From Azospirillum sp. TSO35-2 (GTDB taxonomy: Bacteria > Pseudomonadota > Alphaproteobacteria > Azospirillales > Azospirillaceae), in NCBI RefSeq assembly GCF_003116095.1, contig NZ_LGRA01000018.1, positions 900,621-964,620 on the forward strand: a stretch of DNA of 64,000 nucleotides, in the 5' to 3' direction. Positions within the stretch are counted from its first letter, which is position 1. Each line of letters begins with the position of its first letter. The notes beneath the pieces are model-generated. The model did no database searches. It was not told the DNA's origin and saw nothing but the letters and a program-made list of their open reading frames with translations. This document shows, one piece after another, positions 1-8,988 of the stretch. The position numbers and the translations under genes are program-made.

Positions 1-31
1 CGTCGACCCGTGGGCGCGACGAAACGCCCTC

Positions 32-59
32 TTGTCCAATGGTCATACCAGCCGTTAAT
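32..59 (+). promoter_or_regulatory. Putative promoter with TGGT-N3-ACCA operator
   Basis: TTGTCC (32-37) and GTTAAT (54-59) are separated by 16 nt and could act as -35 and -10 elements. The spacer holds the perfect palindrome TGGTCATACCA (40-50). It fits the TNGTNNNACNA half-site pattern typical of FCD-type GntR repressors. The first gene begins at 188, leaving a leader of about 120 nt. A repressor bound here would block polymerase. No GntR gene is visible in the window, so the regulator is unknown. Confidence 0.35.
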
Positions 60-187
60 GTTGCGTCGCAGCAAACGGTCTGGATGAAAGTCCGCGTCCA
101 AGCTGTTCGTCCTCAAAACCGTCATCACAACCGTCGGCGTCCCGTGACAGACTGGGACCGGCGGCTACCCCAGCACCGGATCCGGTC

Positions 188-2887
188 ATGACCGTTCGCA
201 ACCTCGACAAGCTGTTCAAACCTGCCTCCATCGCGCTGATCGGCGCCAGCCGCAAGCCGGGGACGGTGGGCGCCATGGTGGCGCGCAACCTGTTCCAGGC
301 CGGATTCGACGGTCCGGTGATGCCGGTCAACGCCACCGAACGGGCGGTCGAAGGGGTGCTGACCTACAAGACGGTCGACAGCCTGCCGATCACACCCGAC
401 CTGGGCGTCATCTGCACGCCGCCCGATACGGTGGCGGCGACCATCGACGCGCTGGGCAAGCGCGGCACCAAGGCCGCCATCGTCATGACCAACGGCATGA
501 CGGCCGACCAGACCCAGGCGATGCTGGACACCGCCAAGCCCTACCTGATGCGGGTGCTGGGCCCGAACAGCCTGGGCGCCATGGTGCCGGGCCGCGGGAT
601 GAACGCCAGCTTCGCGCCGGTGGCGCCCAAGAAGGGCGACGTGGCGCTGGTGGCGCAAAGCTCGATGGTGCTGACCTCCATCGCCGACTGGGCGACGTCG
701 CGCGGGATCGGCTTCTCGCACCTGGTGTCGCTGGGCGACCGCGGCGACGTCGATTTCGGCGACCTGCTGGACTATCTCGCCTCCGACGTCACGGTGCGCG
801 CCATCCTGCTCTACATCGAGAGCATCACGCACGCCCGCAAGTTCATGTCGGCCGCCCGTTCCGCCTCGCGCCAGAAGCCGGTCATCGTCATCAAGGCCGG
901 CCGCTCCGACGAGGCGCAGGAGGCGGCGGCCTCCCACACCGGGGCGCTGGCGGTGTCGGACGCCGTCTACGACGCGGTGTTCCGCCGCGCCGGCGTGCTG
1001 CGGGTGAACGACCTGGCCGAGCTGTTCGACGCCGCCGGGACGCTGGGCACCGGCGTGCCGATCACCGGCGACCGGCTGGCGATCCTGACCAACGGCGGCG
1101 GCATGGGGGTCATGGCGACCGACAAGCTGATCCAGGCCCGCGGCAAGCTCGCCACCCTGGCGCCGGAGACGCAGGAGGCGCTGGTCAAGGCGCTGGGCCC
1201 GCAGCCCGGCGGCACGCCCTTCCGCAACCCGTTGCGCATCGGTGCCGACGCCACGCCCAAGCGCTACGCCGAGGCGTTGAACGCGCTGATGCAGGACACC
1301 AACAACGACGCGGTGCTGGTGCTGCACTGCCCGTCGGCGCTGACCGACAGCGCCGCCATCGCCCAGGCGGTGGTCGAGACGGTGCAGGCCAACAAGGCGC
1401 GCCGGCACCCGGTGCTGACCAGCTGGATCGGCGACCAATCGGCGGTGGAGGCGCGCAAGGCGTTCGCCGCCAGCCGCATCCCGACCTACAGCGGCCCGTC
1501 GGACGCGGTGCGCGCCTTCATGCATCTGGTGCGCTACCGCCGCAGCCAACAGCTGCTGATGGAGACCCCGCCGTCGGTGGCGGAGGATTTCCAGCCCGAC
1601 GAGATCACGGTGAAGAAGGTGATCTCCCGCGCCATGGCGGAAAAGCGCGACTGGCTCAGCGAGTTCGAGGCCAAGCGCGTGCTGGCGGCCTACGGCATCC
1701 CGGTGGTCGACACCCGCGTCGCCGAAACGCCGGAGGAGGCGGCCAACGCCGCCCGTGTCATCGGCGGCCCGATCGCGCTGAAGATCCTGTCGCACGACAT
1801 CACCCACAAGTCCGACGTCGGCGGTGTGGCGCTGGGGCTGACCGGCCCCGATCAGGTCCGGGCGGAGGCCGAGGCGATGCTGGCCCGTGTCCACGACTTG
1901 GCGCCCGAGGCACGGATCGAGGGCTTCACCGTCCAGGAGATGGCGGTCCGTCCCGACGCCTATGAGCTGATCGTCGGCATGACCGACAACGAGATGTTCG
2001 GCCCGGTCCTGCTGTTCGGCGAGGGCGGCATCGGGGTGGAGGTGGTGGAGGACTACGCGCTGGCCCTGCCGCCGCTGAACATGAAGCTGGCGGCCGAGCA
2101 GATGAGCCGCACCCGCATCCACAAGCAGTTGCAGGGTTTCCGCTCGCGCGCGGCGGTCGATCTCGACGCGGTGGCGCTGACGCTGAACAAGGTCAGCCAA
2201 CTCGTCGTCGATTTCCCCGAGATCGCCGAGCTGGACATCAACCCGCTGCTGGCCGACGCCGAGGGCGTGCTGGCGCTCGACGCCCGCATCAAGGTCGGCG
2301 TGCCGGCGCTGGCCGGGGCGAAACGGCTGGCGATCCGCCCCTATCCCAAGGCGCTGGAAGACCGCATCACCATCAAGGACGGCCGCCAATTCTTCGTCCG
2401 CCCGATCCTGCCGGAGGACGAGCCGCTGGTGCACCATCTGGTGGAGAACCAGACGGCGGAAGACCTGCGGCTGCGCTTCTTCGCGCCGCTGAAACGGCTG
2501 TCGCACCAAGCCGCGGCGCGGCTGACCCAGATCGACTACGACCGCGAGATGGGGCTGATCGCCGTCGGTCCCGACCCGCAGACCGGCGAGACGATCATGT
2601 ATGGCGTCGTCCGCATCACCGCCGACCCCGACAACCGCCGCGCCGAATACGCGGTGATGGTGCGGTCCGACATGAAGGGCCAGGGGCTGGGCTACATCCT
2701 GATGAACAAGATCCTCGACTACGCCCGCTCCCGCGGCATCAGGGAGGTCTATGGCGAGGTGCTGCGCGAGAACACCAACATGCTGGGCATGTGCCGGGCC
2801 CTGGGCTTCGTCCGCAAGGAGAACCTGGACGAGCCCGGCGTGGTGGAGGTGCGCATCGAACTGGGCGGTGGGCTCGCCGCGGAGTGA
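188..2887 (+). CDS. Pat-like bifunctional acyl-CoA synthetase (ADP-forming type)/GNAT protein acetyltransferase
   Basis: 899 residues. The order of parts is a CoA-binding Rossmann domain (about 1-130), succinyl-CoA-ligase-like flavodoxin domains (about 150-450) with the SHTGALA segment, an ATP-grasp domain (about 480-700), and a C-terminal GNAT domain (about 735-895) with the acetyl-CoA loop GQGLGY. This matches the Pat/YfiQ/Pka protein lysine acetyltransferases, which acetylate enzymes such as acetyl-CoA synthetase. The synthetase half is usually catalytically silent in that family. It stands alone, preceded by a possible GntR-type operator and followed by a GC-rich hairpin. A sirtuin that could reverse such acylation lies at 15744-16478. 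The substrate is inferred, not shown. Confidence 0.88.
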   Translation: MTVRNLDKLFKPASIALIGASRKPGTVGAMVARNLFQAGFDGPVMPVNATERAVEGVLTYKTVDSLPITPDLGVICTPPDTVAATIDALGKRGTKAAIVMTNGMTADQTQAMLDTAKPYLMRVLGPNSLGAMVPGRGMNASFAPVAPKKGDVALVAQSSMVLTSIADWATSRGIGFSHLVSLGDRGDVDFGDLLDYLASDVTVRAILLYIESITHARKFMSAARSASRQKPVIVIKAGRSDEAQEAAASHTGALAVSDAVYDAVFRRAGVLRVNDLAELFDAAGTLGTGVPITGDRLAILTNGGGMGVMATDKLIQARGKLATLAPETQEALVKALGPQPGGTPFRNPLRIGADATPKRYAEALNALMQDTNNDAVLVLHCPSALTDSAAIAQAVVETVQANKARRHPVLTSWIGDQSAVEARKAFAASRIPTYSGPSDAVRAFMHLVRYRRSQQLLMETPPSVAEDFQPDEITVKKVISRAMAEKRDWLSEFEAKRVLAAYGIPVVDTRVAETPEEAANAARVIGGPIALKILSHDITHKSDVGGVALGLTGPDQVRAEAEAMLARVHDLAPEARIEGFTVQEMAVRPDAYELIVGMTDNEMFGPVLLFGEGGIGVEVVEDYALALPPLNMKLAAEQMSRTRIHKQLQGFRSRAAVDLDAVALTLNKVSQLVVDFPEIAELDINPLLADAEGVLALDARIKVGVPALAGAKRLAIRPYPKALEDRITIKDGRQFFVRPILPEDEPLVHHLVENQTAEDLRLRFFAPLKRLSHQAAARLTQIDYDREMGLIAVGPDPQTGETIMYGVVRITADPDNRRAEYAVMVRSDMKGQGLGYILMNKILDYARSRGIREVYGEVLRENTNMLGMCRALGFVRKENLDEPGVVEVRIELGGGLAAE

Positions 2888-2943
2888 CCGAAAGGGCGTT
2901 CGCACCGGTTGACTGCGGACACGGTTGAGGCAATATCAGGCTT

Positions 2944-2976
2944 GGCGGACAGGGGGATTCCGCCCCCCTGCCCGCC
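2944..2976. terminator. GC-rich hairpin after the Pat-like gene
   Basis: GGCGG-A-CAGGGGG (2944-2956) pairs with CCCCCTG-C-CCGCC (2964-2976), giving 12 base pairs around a single mismatch. No T-run follows on either strand. It could end the Pat-like transcript on the plus strand, or the short gene reading from the other strand. Its role as an intrinsic terminator is uncertain. Confidence 0.4.
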
Positions 2977-2985
2977 GGCCCGATT

Positions 2986-3054
2986 CTAGCGGAAGAGGTC
3001 AAGCAGACGCTTGACGATCTCCAACGCCAGGATCAGGAGCTTGAGGATTTGCAT
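2986..3054 (-). CDS. Possible small amphipathic peptide (22 codons)
   Basis: An ATG at 3054 is preceded by AAGGAG 11 nt upstream and opens a 22-residue frame ending in TAG at 2986-2988. The peptide begins MQILKLLILALEIVK and ends RLLDLFR. It is Leu/Ile-rich with regularly spaced Lys, Glu, Arg and Asp, as in a short amphipathic or membrane helix. Hairpins lie on both sides (2944-2976 and 3082-3106). No homologue is recognised and the frame is short enough to be chance. The combination of ribosome site, composition and flanking structures is why it is listed. Confidence 0.35.
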   Translation of the reverse strand: MQILKLLILALEIVKRLLDLFR

Positions 3055-3081
3055 CGTCCTCTTCACTCCTTGTGTGCAGCG

Positions 3082-3106
3082 GGGATGGCGGCCCATCCGC
3101 CATCCC
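3082..3106. other. Perfect 10-bp hairpin upstream of the small peptide frame
   Basis: GGGATGGCGG (3082-3091) and CCGCCATCCC (3097-3106) pair perfectly around a 5-nt loop. On the minus strand it lies about 30 nt upstream of the candidate small gene's start, so it would be in that transcript's leader. No T-run follows. The rest of 3107-3221 shows only a short direct repeat, two copies of GGAATGCG near 3163-3180, and no clear promoter. Confidence 0.45.
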
Positions 3107-3221
3107 GTCCGCGCAGGGACTGTGCCGCACGCGGCGGTGGCGCGGAAGGGCTTTGAACTCTCGGAATGCGATGGAATGCGACCTGCGACTCACCGTCGCG
3201 GTGTGATGCTCCTGTTCGTGG

Positions 3222-4052
3222 TCACGCTGGTTCCAACGTCACCTGGACGTCGGCGGGCGGGCCGAAGAAGGGGGCCGAGGTGATCAGCAGGCGGCAGCCA
3301 GCCGCGGCGTAGGCGGCGGCGTTGGCCTCGGTCACCCCACCGGCGGGCGCGACCACCGGTGGCGGCGTCAGGTCGCGGGTCGCCTTGATCACCGCGCGGG
3401 CGGCGTCGGGGGAGAGCTTTTCCAACTGGATGACGTCGGCACCGGCGCGGGCGACGGCCACCGCCTCGTCGATCGACCCGACCTCCACCACGATCTTCTT
3501 TTCCGGCGCCTTGCGGCGCAGCTCAGCAAGCCAGCTCTCGGGTGGCGCGGCCAGAAAGGCGCGGTGCTCGGGGAAGACCAGCAGTGTTTCCGACAGGCCC
3601 AGCCGGTGCATCACCGCCCCGCCGGCCTGCACCGCCTTGACGCTGAGGTCCTTGGCGCCGGGGAAGTTCTTGCGGGTGCAGGCGACGGTCACGCCGGGGG
3701 CGGCGTCGACGATCCGCCGGGCGCGGGTGGCGATGCCCGACGCGTATTCGGTCAGCGTCTGCGCCATCTTCCAGGCGCGGTGCAGGGCTCCGGCCGGCCC
3801 GTGCGACTCCAGGAAGACCGCCCCGGCCTCCAGGCCGGTGCCGCTGGGGGCGACGGAGTCGATCTGGCCGCCGGCCTTCACGATCAGCCGCGCCGCCTCC
3901 TCCGTGCCGGACAGCACCATGGCGCCGCGCGCGGCGAAGCGCATGCGCGCCGGCCGGTCGCCGATGCCGAGCAGGTCGGTGGTCAGGTCGCCGTAGGGAA
4001 CATCCTGCGCCAGCAGCGCGTCGAGGGCGGCGTCGGGCAGGATGGTCGTCAT
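3222..4052 (-). CDS. modD: ModD, quinolinate phosphoribosyltransferase-like protein
   Basis: 276 residues. The N-terminal segment with VPYGDLTTDLLGIG, the TRKNFPGAKDLSVKAV segment and the C-terminal alpha/beta-barrel segments are characteristic of ModD rather than NadC. ModD is a relative of nicotinate-nucleotide pyrophosphorylase usually found in molybdate transport operons. Its reaction has not been firmly established as far as I know. No modABC genes are nearby. The next gene upstream on this strand is yggT, separated by the corA-folD run, and corA ends only 42 bp before this start, so it could be the last gene of that run. NadC is the main alternative. Confidence 0.82.
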   Translation of the reverse strand: MTTILPDAALDALLAQDVPYGDLTTDLLGIGDRPARMRFAARGAMVLSGTEEAARLIVKAGGQIDSVAPSGTGLEAGAVFLESHGPAGALHRAWKMAQTLTEYASGIATRARRIVDAAPGVTVACTRKNFPGAKDLSVKAVQAGGAVMHRLGLSETLLVFPEHRAFLAAPPESWLAELRRKAPEKKIVVEVGSIDEAVAVARAGADVIQLEKLSPDAARAVIKATRDLTPPPVVAPAGGVTEANAAAYAAAGCRLLITSAPFFGPPADVQVTLEPA

Positions 4053-4094
4053 CGGCGTCGTCCTTGGTGTCGGGCTTGTTGTCGGATCCGGTGC

Positions 4095-5087
4095 CTACAG
4101 CCAGCCGCGGCGGCGGAAGTACCAGAGCGGCACCACCGCCGACAGCACCATCAGCACGATGGCCATGGGATAGCCGAACTCCCAGTCCAGCTCCGGCATG
4201 TGCTTGAAGTTCATGCCATAGGCCGAGGCAATCAGCGTGGGGGGCATCAGGGCGACCGACACCACCGAGAAGATCTTGATGATGGCGTTCTGCTCGATGT
4301 TGATCAGCCCCAGCGTGGCGTCGAGCAGGAAGTTCGCCTCGTGCGCCAGGAAGCCGGCGTGTTCGGTCAGCGAGCGCAAGTCGCGCGTCATCGTCTTCAG
4401 CGCGGTCTTCTGTTCCTTGTTCAGCCGCCCGCCGCTGACCGAGGTCAGGAACACCACCAGCCGGTCGAGGCCGGCCAGGCTGTCGCGCACCTTGTGGGTC
4501 AGGTCGCCGGCGCGGCCGATGCCGCGCAGCACGTCCTGCAGTTCGTCCGGCTTCTTGGCCGCCTTGCCGAAGCCGCCGCCATCCAGCGAATCGTCGAAGA
4601 TGCGGGCCGACAGCTCGTCGATGCGGCCACCCACCAGCTCCAGCACGTCGGCCACCCGGTCGATCACCGCGTCGAGCAGGCCGAACAGCGCGCTTTCCGA
4701 GGTCGCCAGCAGCTCGGGCTGGCGGACGCTGCGGGCGGCGAAGGTGATGACCGGCAGCGGTTCGGTGTAGCGCAGCGTGATCAGGTGGCGCGGCGTCAGC
4801 ACGAAGGTCAGTTCGCCCTGTTCCGGGTGGGGCGAGGTCGCGCGCGAGATGATCGAGGAGGTCATGTACAGCCCCTCCCCCTCGACATAGAGCTGGCTGG
4901 ACGCCTCGATCTCCTTCATCTCCTCGCGCGTCGGCAGGTCGCAGCCGGTCAGCGCGCCGACATGGGCGCGCTCGGCCTCGTTCGGACGCAGAAGGTCGAT
5001 CCACACCGCATCGGCCGGCAAGGGTTCGCCGAGTTCCAGCGGTTGGCGCACCACCCGCCCGTCGCTGCGGGCGTGGACGGTGATCAC
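4095..5087 (-). CDS. CorA-family divalent cation transporter (ZntB/CorA type)
   Basis: 330 residues with a large cytoplasmic N-terminal domain and two C-terminal membrane helices. The first ends in YGMNF, the CorA-family GMN signature that forms the pore entrance. The second (about 300-322) ends in a basic cytoplasmic tail. The family forms pentamers importing Mg2+, Co2+ or exporting/importing Zn2+; the metal cannot be told from sequence. The chosen GTG start overlaps the folD stop as GTGA, which implies translational coupling. Confidence 0.85.
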   Translation of the reverse strand: MITVHARSDGRVVRQPLELGEPLPADAVWIDLLRPNEAERAHVGALTGCDLPTREEMKEIEASSQLYVEGEGLYMTSSIISRATSPHPEQGELTFVLTPRHLITLRYTEPLPVITFAARSVRQPELLATSESALFGLLDAVIDRVADVLELVGGRIDELSARIFDDSLDGGGFGKAAKKPDELQDVLRGIGRAGDLTHKVRDSLAGLDRLVVFLTSVSGGRLNKEQKTALKTMTRDLRSLTEHAGFLAHEANFLLDATLGLINIEQNAIIKIFSVVSVALMPPTLIASAYGMNFKHMPELDWEFGYPMAIVLMVLSAVVPLWYFRRRGWL

Positions 5088-6013
5088 CGGGTGGTCCCTT
5101 GGGCGTTCCCGAGGGATGCCTCTTCCGGCACCGGGGCGCCGGCCGCGCGGCAGGCGGCGGCCAGCGTGTTCAGCATCAGGCAGGCGATGGTCATCGGGCC
5201 GACGCCGCCGGGAACGGGCGTGATGGCGCCGGCGACCTTCACCGCCTCGTCGAAGGCGACGTCGCCGACCAGCCGGGTCTTGCCCGCTTCGGCGGCCGGA
5301 ACGCGGTTGATGCCGACGTCGATCACGGTGGCGCCCGGCTTGATCCAGTCGCCGCGCACCATCTCCGGCCGGCCCACGGCGGCGACCAGGATGTCGGCGC
5401 GGCGGCACTCCGCCGGCAGATCCACCGTGCGGGAATGGGCCATCGTCACCGTGCAGTCGGCCTGCAGCAGCAGTTGCGCCATCGGCTTGCCGACGATGTT
5501 GGAACGGCCGAGCACCAGCGCCCGCTTGCCCTTCAGGTCGCGGCCCAGCGTGTCGCGGATCAGCAGCAGGCTGCCCAGCGGCGTGCAGGGCACGATGGCG
5601 CCCGGCTGGCCGGTGGCGAGCAGGCCGGCGTTGACGACGTGGAAGCCGTCGGCGTCCTTTTCCGGGACGATGCGGGCCAGCACCTTCTGGCTGTCGATGT
5701 GGCGGGGCAGCGGCAACTGGACCAGGATGCCGTGCACCGCCGGGTCGGCGTTCAGATGGTCGATCAGCGCCAGCAGGTCGGATTCGGCCATGTCGGCCGA
5801 TTCGTGATGGTCGAAGCTGTTCATCCCCAGCTCGACCAGCGCACGCTCCTTGGAGCGGACATAGACTTGGCTCGCCGGATCCTCGCCGACCAGCACCACG
5901 GCCAGACCGGGGGTGACGCCGTGGCTGGCCTTCAGCGCCGCCACACCCTCCGCCACCCGCTTGCGCAGGCCGGCGGCGAAGGCCTTGCCGTCGATGATCG
6001 TCGCGTCCGCCAT
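5084..6013 (-). CDS. folD: FolD bifunctional methylenetetrahydrofolate dehydrogenase/cyclohydrolase
   Basis: 309 residues, near the usual family length. The N-terminal catalytic part has [14 protein letters not shown], containing the Tyr and Lys that act on the folate. The Rossmann part has [16 protein letters not shown] and the C-terminal [10 protein letters not shown] motif. FolD interconverts methylene-, methenyl- and 10-formyl-tetrahydrofolate with NADP+ in the cytoplasm. The ATG at 6013 is chosen over an upstream extension because it begins at the conserved [10 protein letters not shown] segment. It is two bases from the DUF167 stop and overlaps corA, so yggT-DUF167-folD-corA is likely one transcript. 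Confidence 0.95.
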   Translation of the reverse strand: MADATIIDGKAFAAGLRKRVAEGVAALKASHGVTPGLAVVLVGEDPASQVYVRSKERALVELGMNSFDHHESADMAESDLLALIDHLNADPAVHGILVQLPLPRHIDSQKVLARIVPEKDADGFHVVNAGLLATGQPGAIVPCTPLGSLLLIRDTLGRDLKGKRALVLGRSNIVGKPMAQLLLQADCTVTMAHSRTVDLPAECRRADILVAAVGRPEMVRGDWIKPGATVIDVGINRVPAAEAGKTRLVGDVAFDEAVKVAGAITPVPGGVGPMTIACLMLNTLAAACRAAGAPVPEEASLGNAQGTTR

Positions 6014-6015
6014 GC

Positions 6016-6360
6016 TCACTCTCCACCCTCGCTCAGGTCGCCGATCAGACCCGTCAGCCGCGGCATCAGCGCCGCCGGGTCCCCGGCCACATGCAGTATC
6101 TTGTTCCGGTCGGTGGCGCCGGCCACCACCGTCAGGCTGGTCTTGGGCAGTTTCCACGCCTTCGACAACAGTTTTATGACCGCCTCGTTGGCCTTGCCGT
6201 TCTCTGGCACGGTGGTGACGGCCACCTTCAACACCCGTCCGCCGCCGGCGCTGTCGGCCACCCCGGTGATCGCGTTGCGCGACGCCTTGGGCGTCACCCG
6301 CAGCGTCACCCGCAGGCCGTCGCCGACCGGCTCGAGTGGGGAGGGCGCCGGGGCCGCCAT
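6016..6360 (-). CDS. DUF167 (YggU) family protein
   Basis: 114 residues. It has the DUF167 features [11 protein letters not shown] near the start and [19 protein letters not shown] in the middle, ending in a Gly/Glu tail. The family is a small alpha/beta fold conserved in bacteria and eukaryotes with no settled function. Its ATG overlaps the yggT stop as ATGA. The yggT-yggU pairing is common in proteobacteria, which supports both calls. Confidence 0.9.
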   Translation of the reverse strand: MAAPAPSPLEPVGDGLRVTLRVTPKASRNAITGVADSAGGGRVLKVAVTTVPENGKANEAVIKLLSKAWKLPKTSLTVVAGATDRNKILHVAGDPAALMPRLTGLIGDLSEGGE

Positions 6361-6644
6361 CAGAAGCGCGGCCAGTACTGGGCCATCAGGTTCTGGACGA
6401 AGGAAATCAGCAGCAGCACCACGATCGGCGACAGGTCGAGCCCGCCCATGCTGGGCAGGACGCGGCGGATCGGGCGCAGCACCGGTTCGGTGACCCGGTA
6501 CAGGAAGTCGCCGATGACGTAGACCGCGCGGTTGCGCGTGTTCACCACGTTGAAGGCGACCAGCCAGCTGAGGACCGCCGACAGGATGAGGACCCAGAAG
6601 AAGAGATTCAGGATGGTGTCGATGAGCACATACAGCGCGATCAT
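6360..6644 (-). CDS. YggT-family inner membrane protein
   Basis: 94 residues with two hydrophobic segments, about 5-30 and 72-90. Between them is the conserved [27 protein letters not shown] region (given here only as family-typical TEPxLxPIRR...GGxDxSP). YggT proteins have been linked to osmotic stress, ion uptake and, in some bacteria, cell division or shape. It is the first gene of a minus-strand run with DUF167, folD and corA. Confidence 0.9.
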   Translation of the reverse strand: MIALYVLIDTILNLFFWVLILSAVLSWLVAFNVVNTRNRAVYVIGDFLYRVTEPVLRPIRRVLPSMGGLDLSPIVVLLLISFVQNLMAQYWPRF

Positions 6645-6888
6645 GCCGGGCCTGCTCCATAGCGGTTTTTTGCGACGGCCGCGCGCACGGGGAAAGCGGG
6701 CGCCAGCGTTTTCCGGGCACCCTAAGCACAAGCGGCAAGGGCTGTCCAGTGTGGCCATCCCGCGGTGAAGCATTGGAGCGGGACGCGGCCCAGGGGATGG
6801 ACAGGGGATCGACAAGGATCGGCAAAGCGGGCGGACCGGACGCCGCGACGGCCCGCGCACCGCTTTTCATTTTTTCCGAATCAAGCGC

Positions 6889-6918
6889 TTGACAGCACCC
6901 CCCGTGATGGACAATAAC
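6889..6918 (+). promoter_or_regulatory. Promoter of tRNA-Ala
   Basis: A perfect TTGACA (6889-6894) is followed after 18 nt by AATAAC (6913-6918), a four-of-six match to TATAAT. This puts the transcription start roughly 35 nt before the tRNA. The flanking T-rich run at 6873-6885 (cttttcattttttcc) could act as an UP-like element. The rest of 6645-6888 shows no gene. Confidence 0.6.
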
Positions 6919-6960
6919 CGCGCCACGCCGGAACGACGACTGACGGGACGGCGTGAGTGT

Positions 6961-7036
6961 GGGGCCGTAGCTCAGCTGGGAGAGCGACGCGTTCGCAATG
7001 CGTAGGTCGGGAGTTCGATCCTCCTCGGCTCCACCA
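6961..7036 (+). tRNA. tRNA-Ala (anticodon CGC)
   Basis: A 76-nt cloverleaf with acceptor stem GGGGCCG/CGGCTCC (one G-T pair), D arm TAGCTCAGCTGGGAGAGC, anticodon stem ACGCG/TGCGT with loop TTCGCAA, T arm with GTTCGATCC, discriminator A and encoded CCA at 7034-7036. The anticodon CGC reads GCG, a common alanine codon in this GC-rich genome. It has its own promoter and terminator. Confidence 0.95.
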
Positions 7037-7069
7037 TTTTCCTTCCCAAGGACATCGAGAGTTGATCGT

Positions 7070-7108
7070 CGCGGGTGTTGCCGGAAACGGCGACTGACCC
7101 GCGTTTTT
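7070..7108 (+). terminator. Intrinsic terminator of tRNA-Ala
   Basis: CGCGGGT (7070-7076) pairs with ACCCGCG (7097-7103). Inside, GTTGCCG and CGGCGAC pair around a GAAA tetraloop. Five Ts follow at 7104-7108. This is a textbook intrinsic terminator 33 nt after the tRNA. Confidence 0.8.
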
Positions 7109-7177
7109 GCGTGTGTGCGCGGATTGGTCGCAGCGTGCCGACCGCCCCGCGTGCTTGCCCGAGCCTGCCGGCCGGGC

Positions 7178-8830
7178 CTAGCCGACCGACCGCGCGCGTT
7201 CCGACAGTTCGATCAGGTCCATCAGCTCGTTGCTTTTCCAATAGCGCGACTTGCCGACTTCGGTGCGGGCGGTGGCGACGAGGTCGTCGATGATCGCCTG
7301 TTCGTCGGGGCCGAGCGAACCGCCGCGTTCCAGGCGGTGCGACAGCAGGCGGGTCATGTTGTGGCTGAAGGTCGGGATCCAGGCGCTGATCCGCTGGCCG
7401 AACACGCCGCTCAGCGCGTTGATGCGCAGCAGATGCTCCATCCGCTCGTCGAACGGGTCGGTCTCTTCGAACTTCATCGCCTTCTCGACGTTGGCGCGCA
7501 GCTCCTCCAGCAGCGTCTCGCGCCACTTCACCAGGTCGTAGGTCTCGAAGCCGAAGTCGCGCGACATGCCCTGCCATTGCCAGAGCAGCCGGTCGAGCCA
7601 GACGATGTCGGCGTGGTCGATGACCGGCTGGCGCCGGGCCGCCGCCGCCTGGGCCGAGCGTTCCAGCGCCACCGCGGCCACGCGCGAGCCGATGATCTTC
7701 GCCGCCTGGGTCCAGGCGTTGCGGAAGGCCGGCTCGCTGCGCCGGTCCTCCATCAGGCCGGCGGCGGTGACGGCGTGGATCAACTGGTCCAGCCGCTGGG
7801 TCAGCGCCTCCAGCCGCGCCTTCTCCTTGGCGCTGGGGCGGATGGCGGAGCCGGGGACCCGCTCGTTCAGCTTCAGGATGACGCTCAGCGCCGCGGTCAG
7901 CGCCCGCGTCACCCCGATGAAGTGGCCGGTCAGCGCCGCGGTCATGGCATCGCCGCGGCCGGGATCGACGCCGCTCTGGCGGATGTAGAGCGCCGCGACG
8001 CCGTAATTGCGCTTCACCGTCAGCACCGACAGCGGCAGCAGGTTCGCCACCTCGTCGCTGCAGCGGTCGCGCAGCGCCTCGGTCGCGTCCAGCAGCTCGT
8101 CGGCCCGGCGGTTGGTCTCGGCCTCGCCGGCGCAGGCGGCGGGGACATCCTCCAGCCGGTCGGCGACCAGCTTCAGCGGCCCTTCGGCCCCGGCCAGGAT
8201 CAGATGCATCAGCCGCAGCGTGCCGGCGTCGATCGCCGGGGTCTTTTCCAGGAAGCCGGACATCAGGCGGGTGCGGCGCGGCCGGTTGCGCGACATCCCG
8301 GCCAGCAGTTCCTCCACCGCCTTCTTGTTGCCGACGATCGCGTCGAGATGCTTCACCGCGGCGACCCGCATCCGCTCCTTCAACACGGTGGCGACGGGGG
8401 AACGCAGCACACGGTCGATCACCTCGCCGCACGCCATCTCGTCCAGCATCTCCTGCGCCTCGACCGCCAGCAGCGGGAAGGCGTCGCGGCTCAGCGCCTC
8501 CCACAGGGCGCCGACGTCGACCCGTTGCAGCATGCCGGGGATGGAGACGCCGGCGTGGTACAGCACGTCGTCGTCGATCAGGAAGGCTTCGAACAGGGTG
8601 GTGAACAGGCGCCGGGCGCGGTTGGTGCGCTGGCGGTTCAGATATTCGATGACGTATTGGCGGACGAGCTGGACGCGGTCGGTCGGCTCGCTGTCCATGC
8701 CCTCGATCTCGCTGAGGAGATGATAGACCAGGCTGGCGGGCAGGCGGGCGACCAGGGCGTCGATCTTGCGCCGCAGTTCCTCCTGATGCACCTCGTCGGG
8801 GCGCAGATCGTCTGAGCTGTCGTCGGTCAT
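7178..8830 (-). CDS. Large predicted all-helical protein of unknown function
   Basis: 550 residues that I do not recognise. No signal peptide or membrane segment is seen. The composition (Leu, Ala, Arg, Glu) and heptad-like spacing suggest a soluble alpha-helical repeat fold. The N-terminus is acidic. Mid-protein segments such as LLAGMSRNRPRRTRLMSGFLEK are basic. Codon use matches the neighbours, so recent transfer is not indicated. It stands alone between tRNA-Ala and gpt, and no ribosome site is obvious before the ATG at 8830. Length, frame integrity and GC skew by codon position support it as a real gene. Confidence 0.75.
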   Translation of the reverse strand: MTDDSSDDLRPDEVHQEELRRKIDALVARLPASLVYHLLSEIEGMDSEPTDRVQLVRQYVIEYLNRQRTNRARRLFTTLFEAFLIDDDVLYHAGVSIPGMLQRVDVGALWEALSRDAFPLLAVEAQEMLDEMACGEVIDRVLRSPVATVLKERMRVAAVKHLDAIVGNKKAVEELLAGMSRNRPRRTRLMSGFLEKTPAIDAGTLRLMHLILAGAEGPLKLVADRLEDVPAACAGEAETNRRADELLDATEALRDRCSDEVANLLPLSVLTVKRNYGVAALYIRQSGVDPGRGDAMTAALTGHFIGVTRALTAALSVILKLNERVPGSAIRPSAKEKARLEALTQRLDQLIHAVTAAGLMEDRRSEPAFRNAWTQAAKIIGSRVAAVALERSAQAAAARRQPVIDHADIVWLDRLLWQWQGMSRDFGFETYDLVKWRETLLEELRANVEKAMKFEETDPFDERMEHLLRINALSGVFGQRISAWIPTFSHNMTRLLSHRLERGGSLGPDEQAIIDDLVATARTEVGKSRYWKSNELMDLIELSERARSVG

Positions 8831-8988
8831 GCGCGGGAGGGGGCGACGCGGAGTTGTGACGCGGGAAGGTGGAGCCGGGATGGACGGCGGGTGGCGCCGT
8901 CCGGTCCCCGGAACTCCGATGTCGGCCGTTTGTAGTCCGGCAACGGTAAATTTTTACGTAATGAACCGTGCCGGACCGGCGCCGGGCG

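Noticed and set aside
125..2905. A 926-codon open frame on the minus strand opposite the Pat-like gene
   Set aside because: It is His/Arg/Gln/Val-rich, with the composition produced by reading a GC-rich gene backwards, and has no motif. Similar long antisense frames lie opposite gltB (19207-23736) and clpB (53214-56141).
2999..3283. Open frames in the gap between the Pat-like gene and modD (one on each strand, 64 and 90 codons)
   Set aside because: Both are Arg/Pro/His-rich, lack ribosome sites and overlap the hairpin and the better 22-codon candidate.
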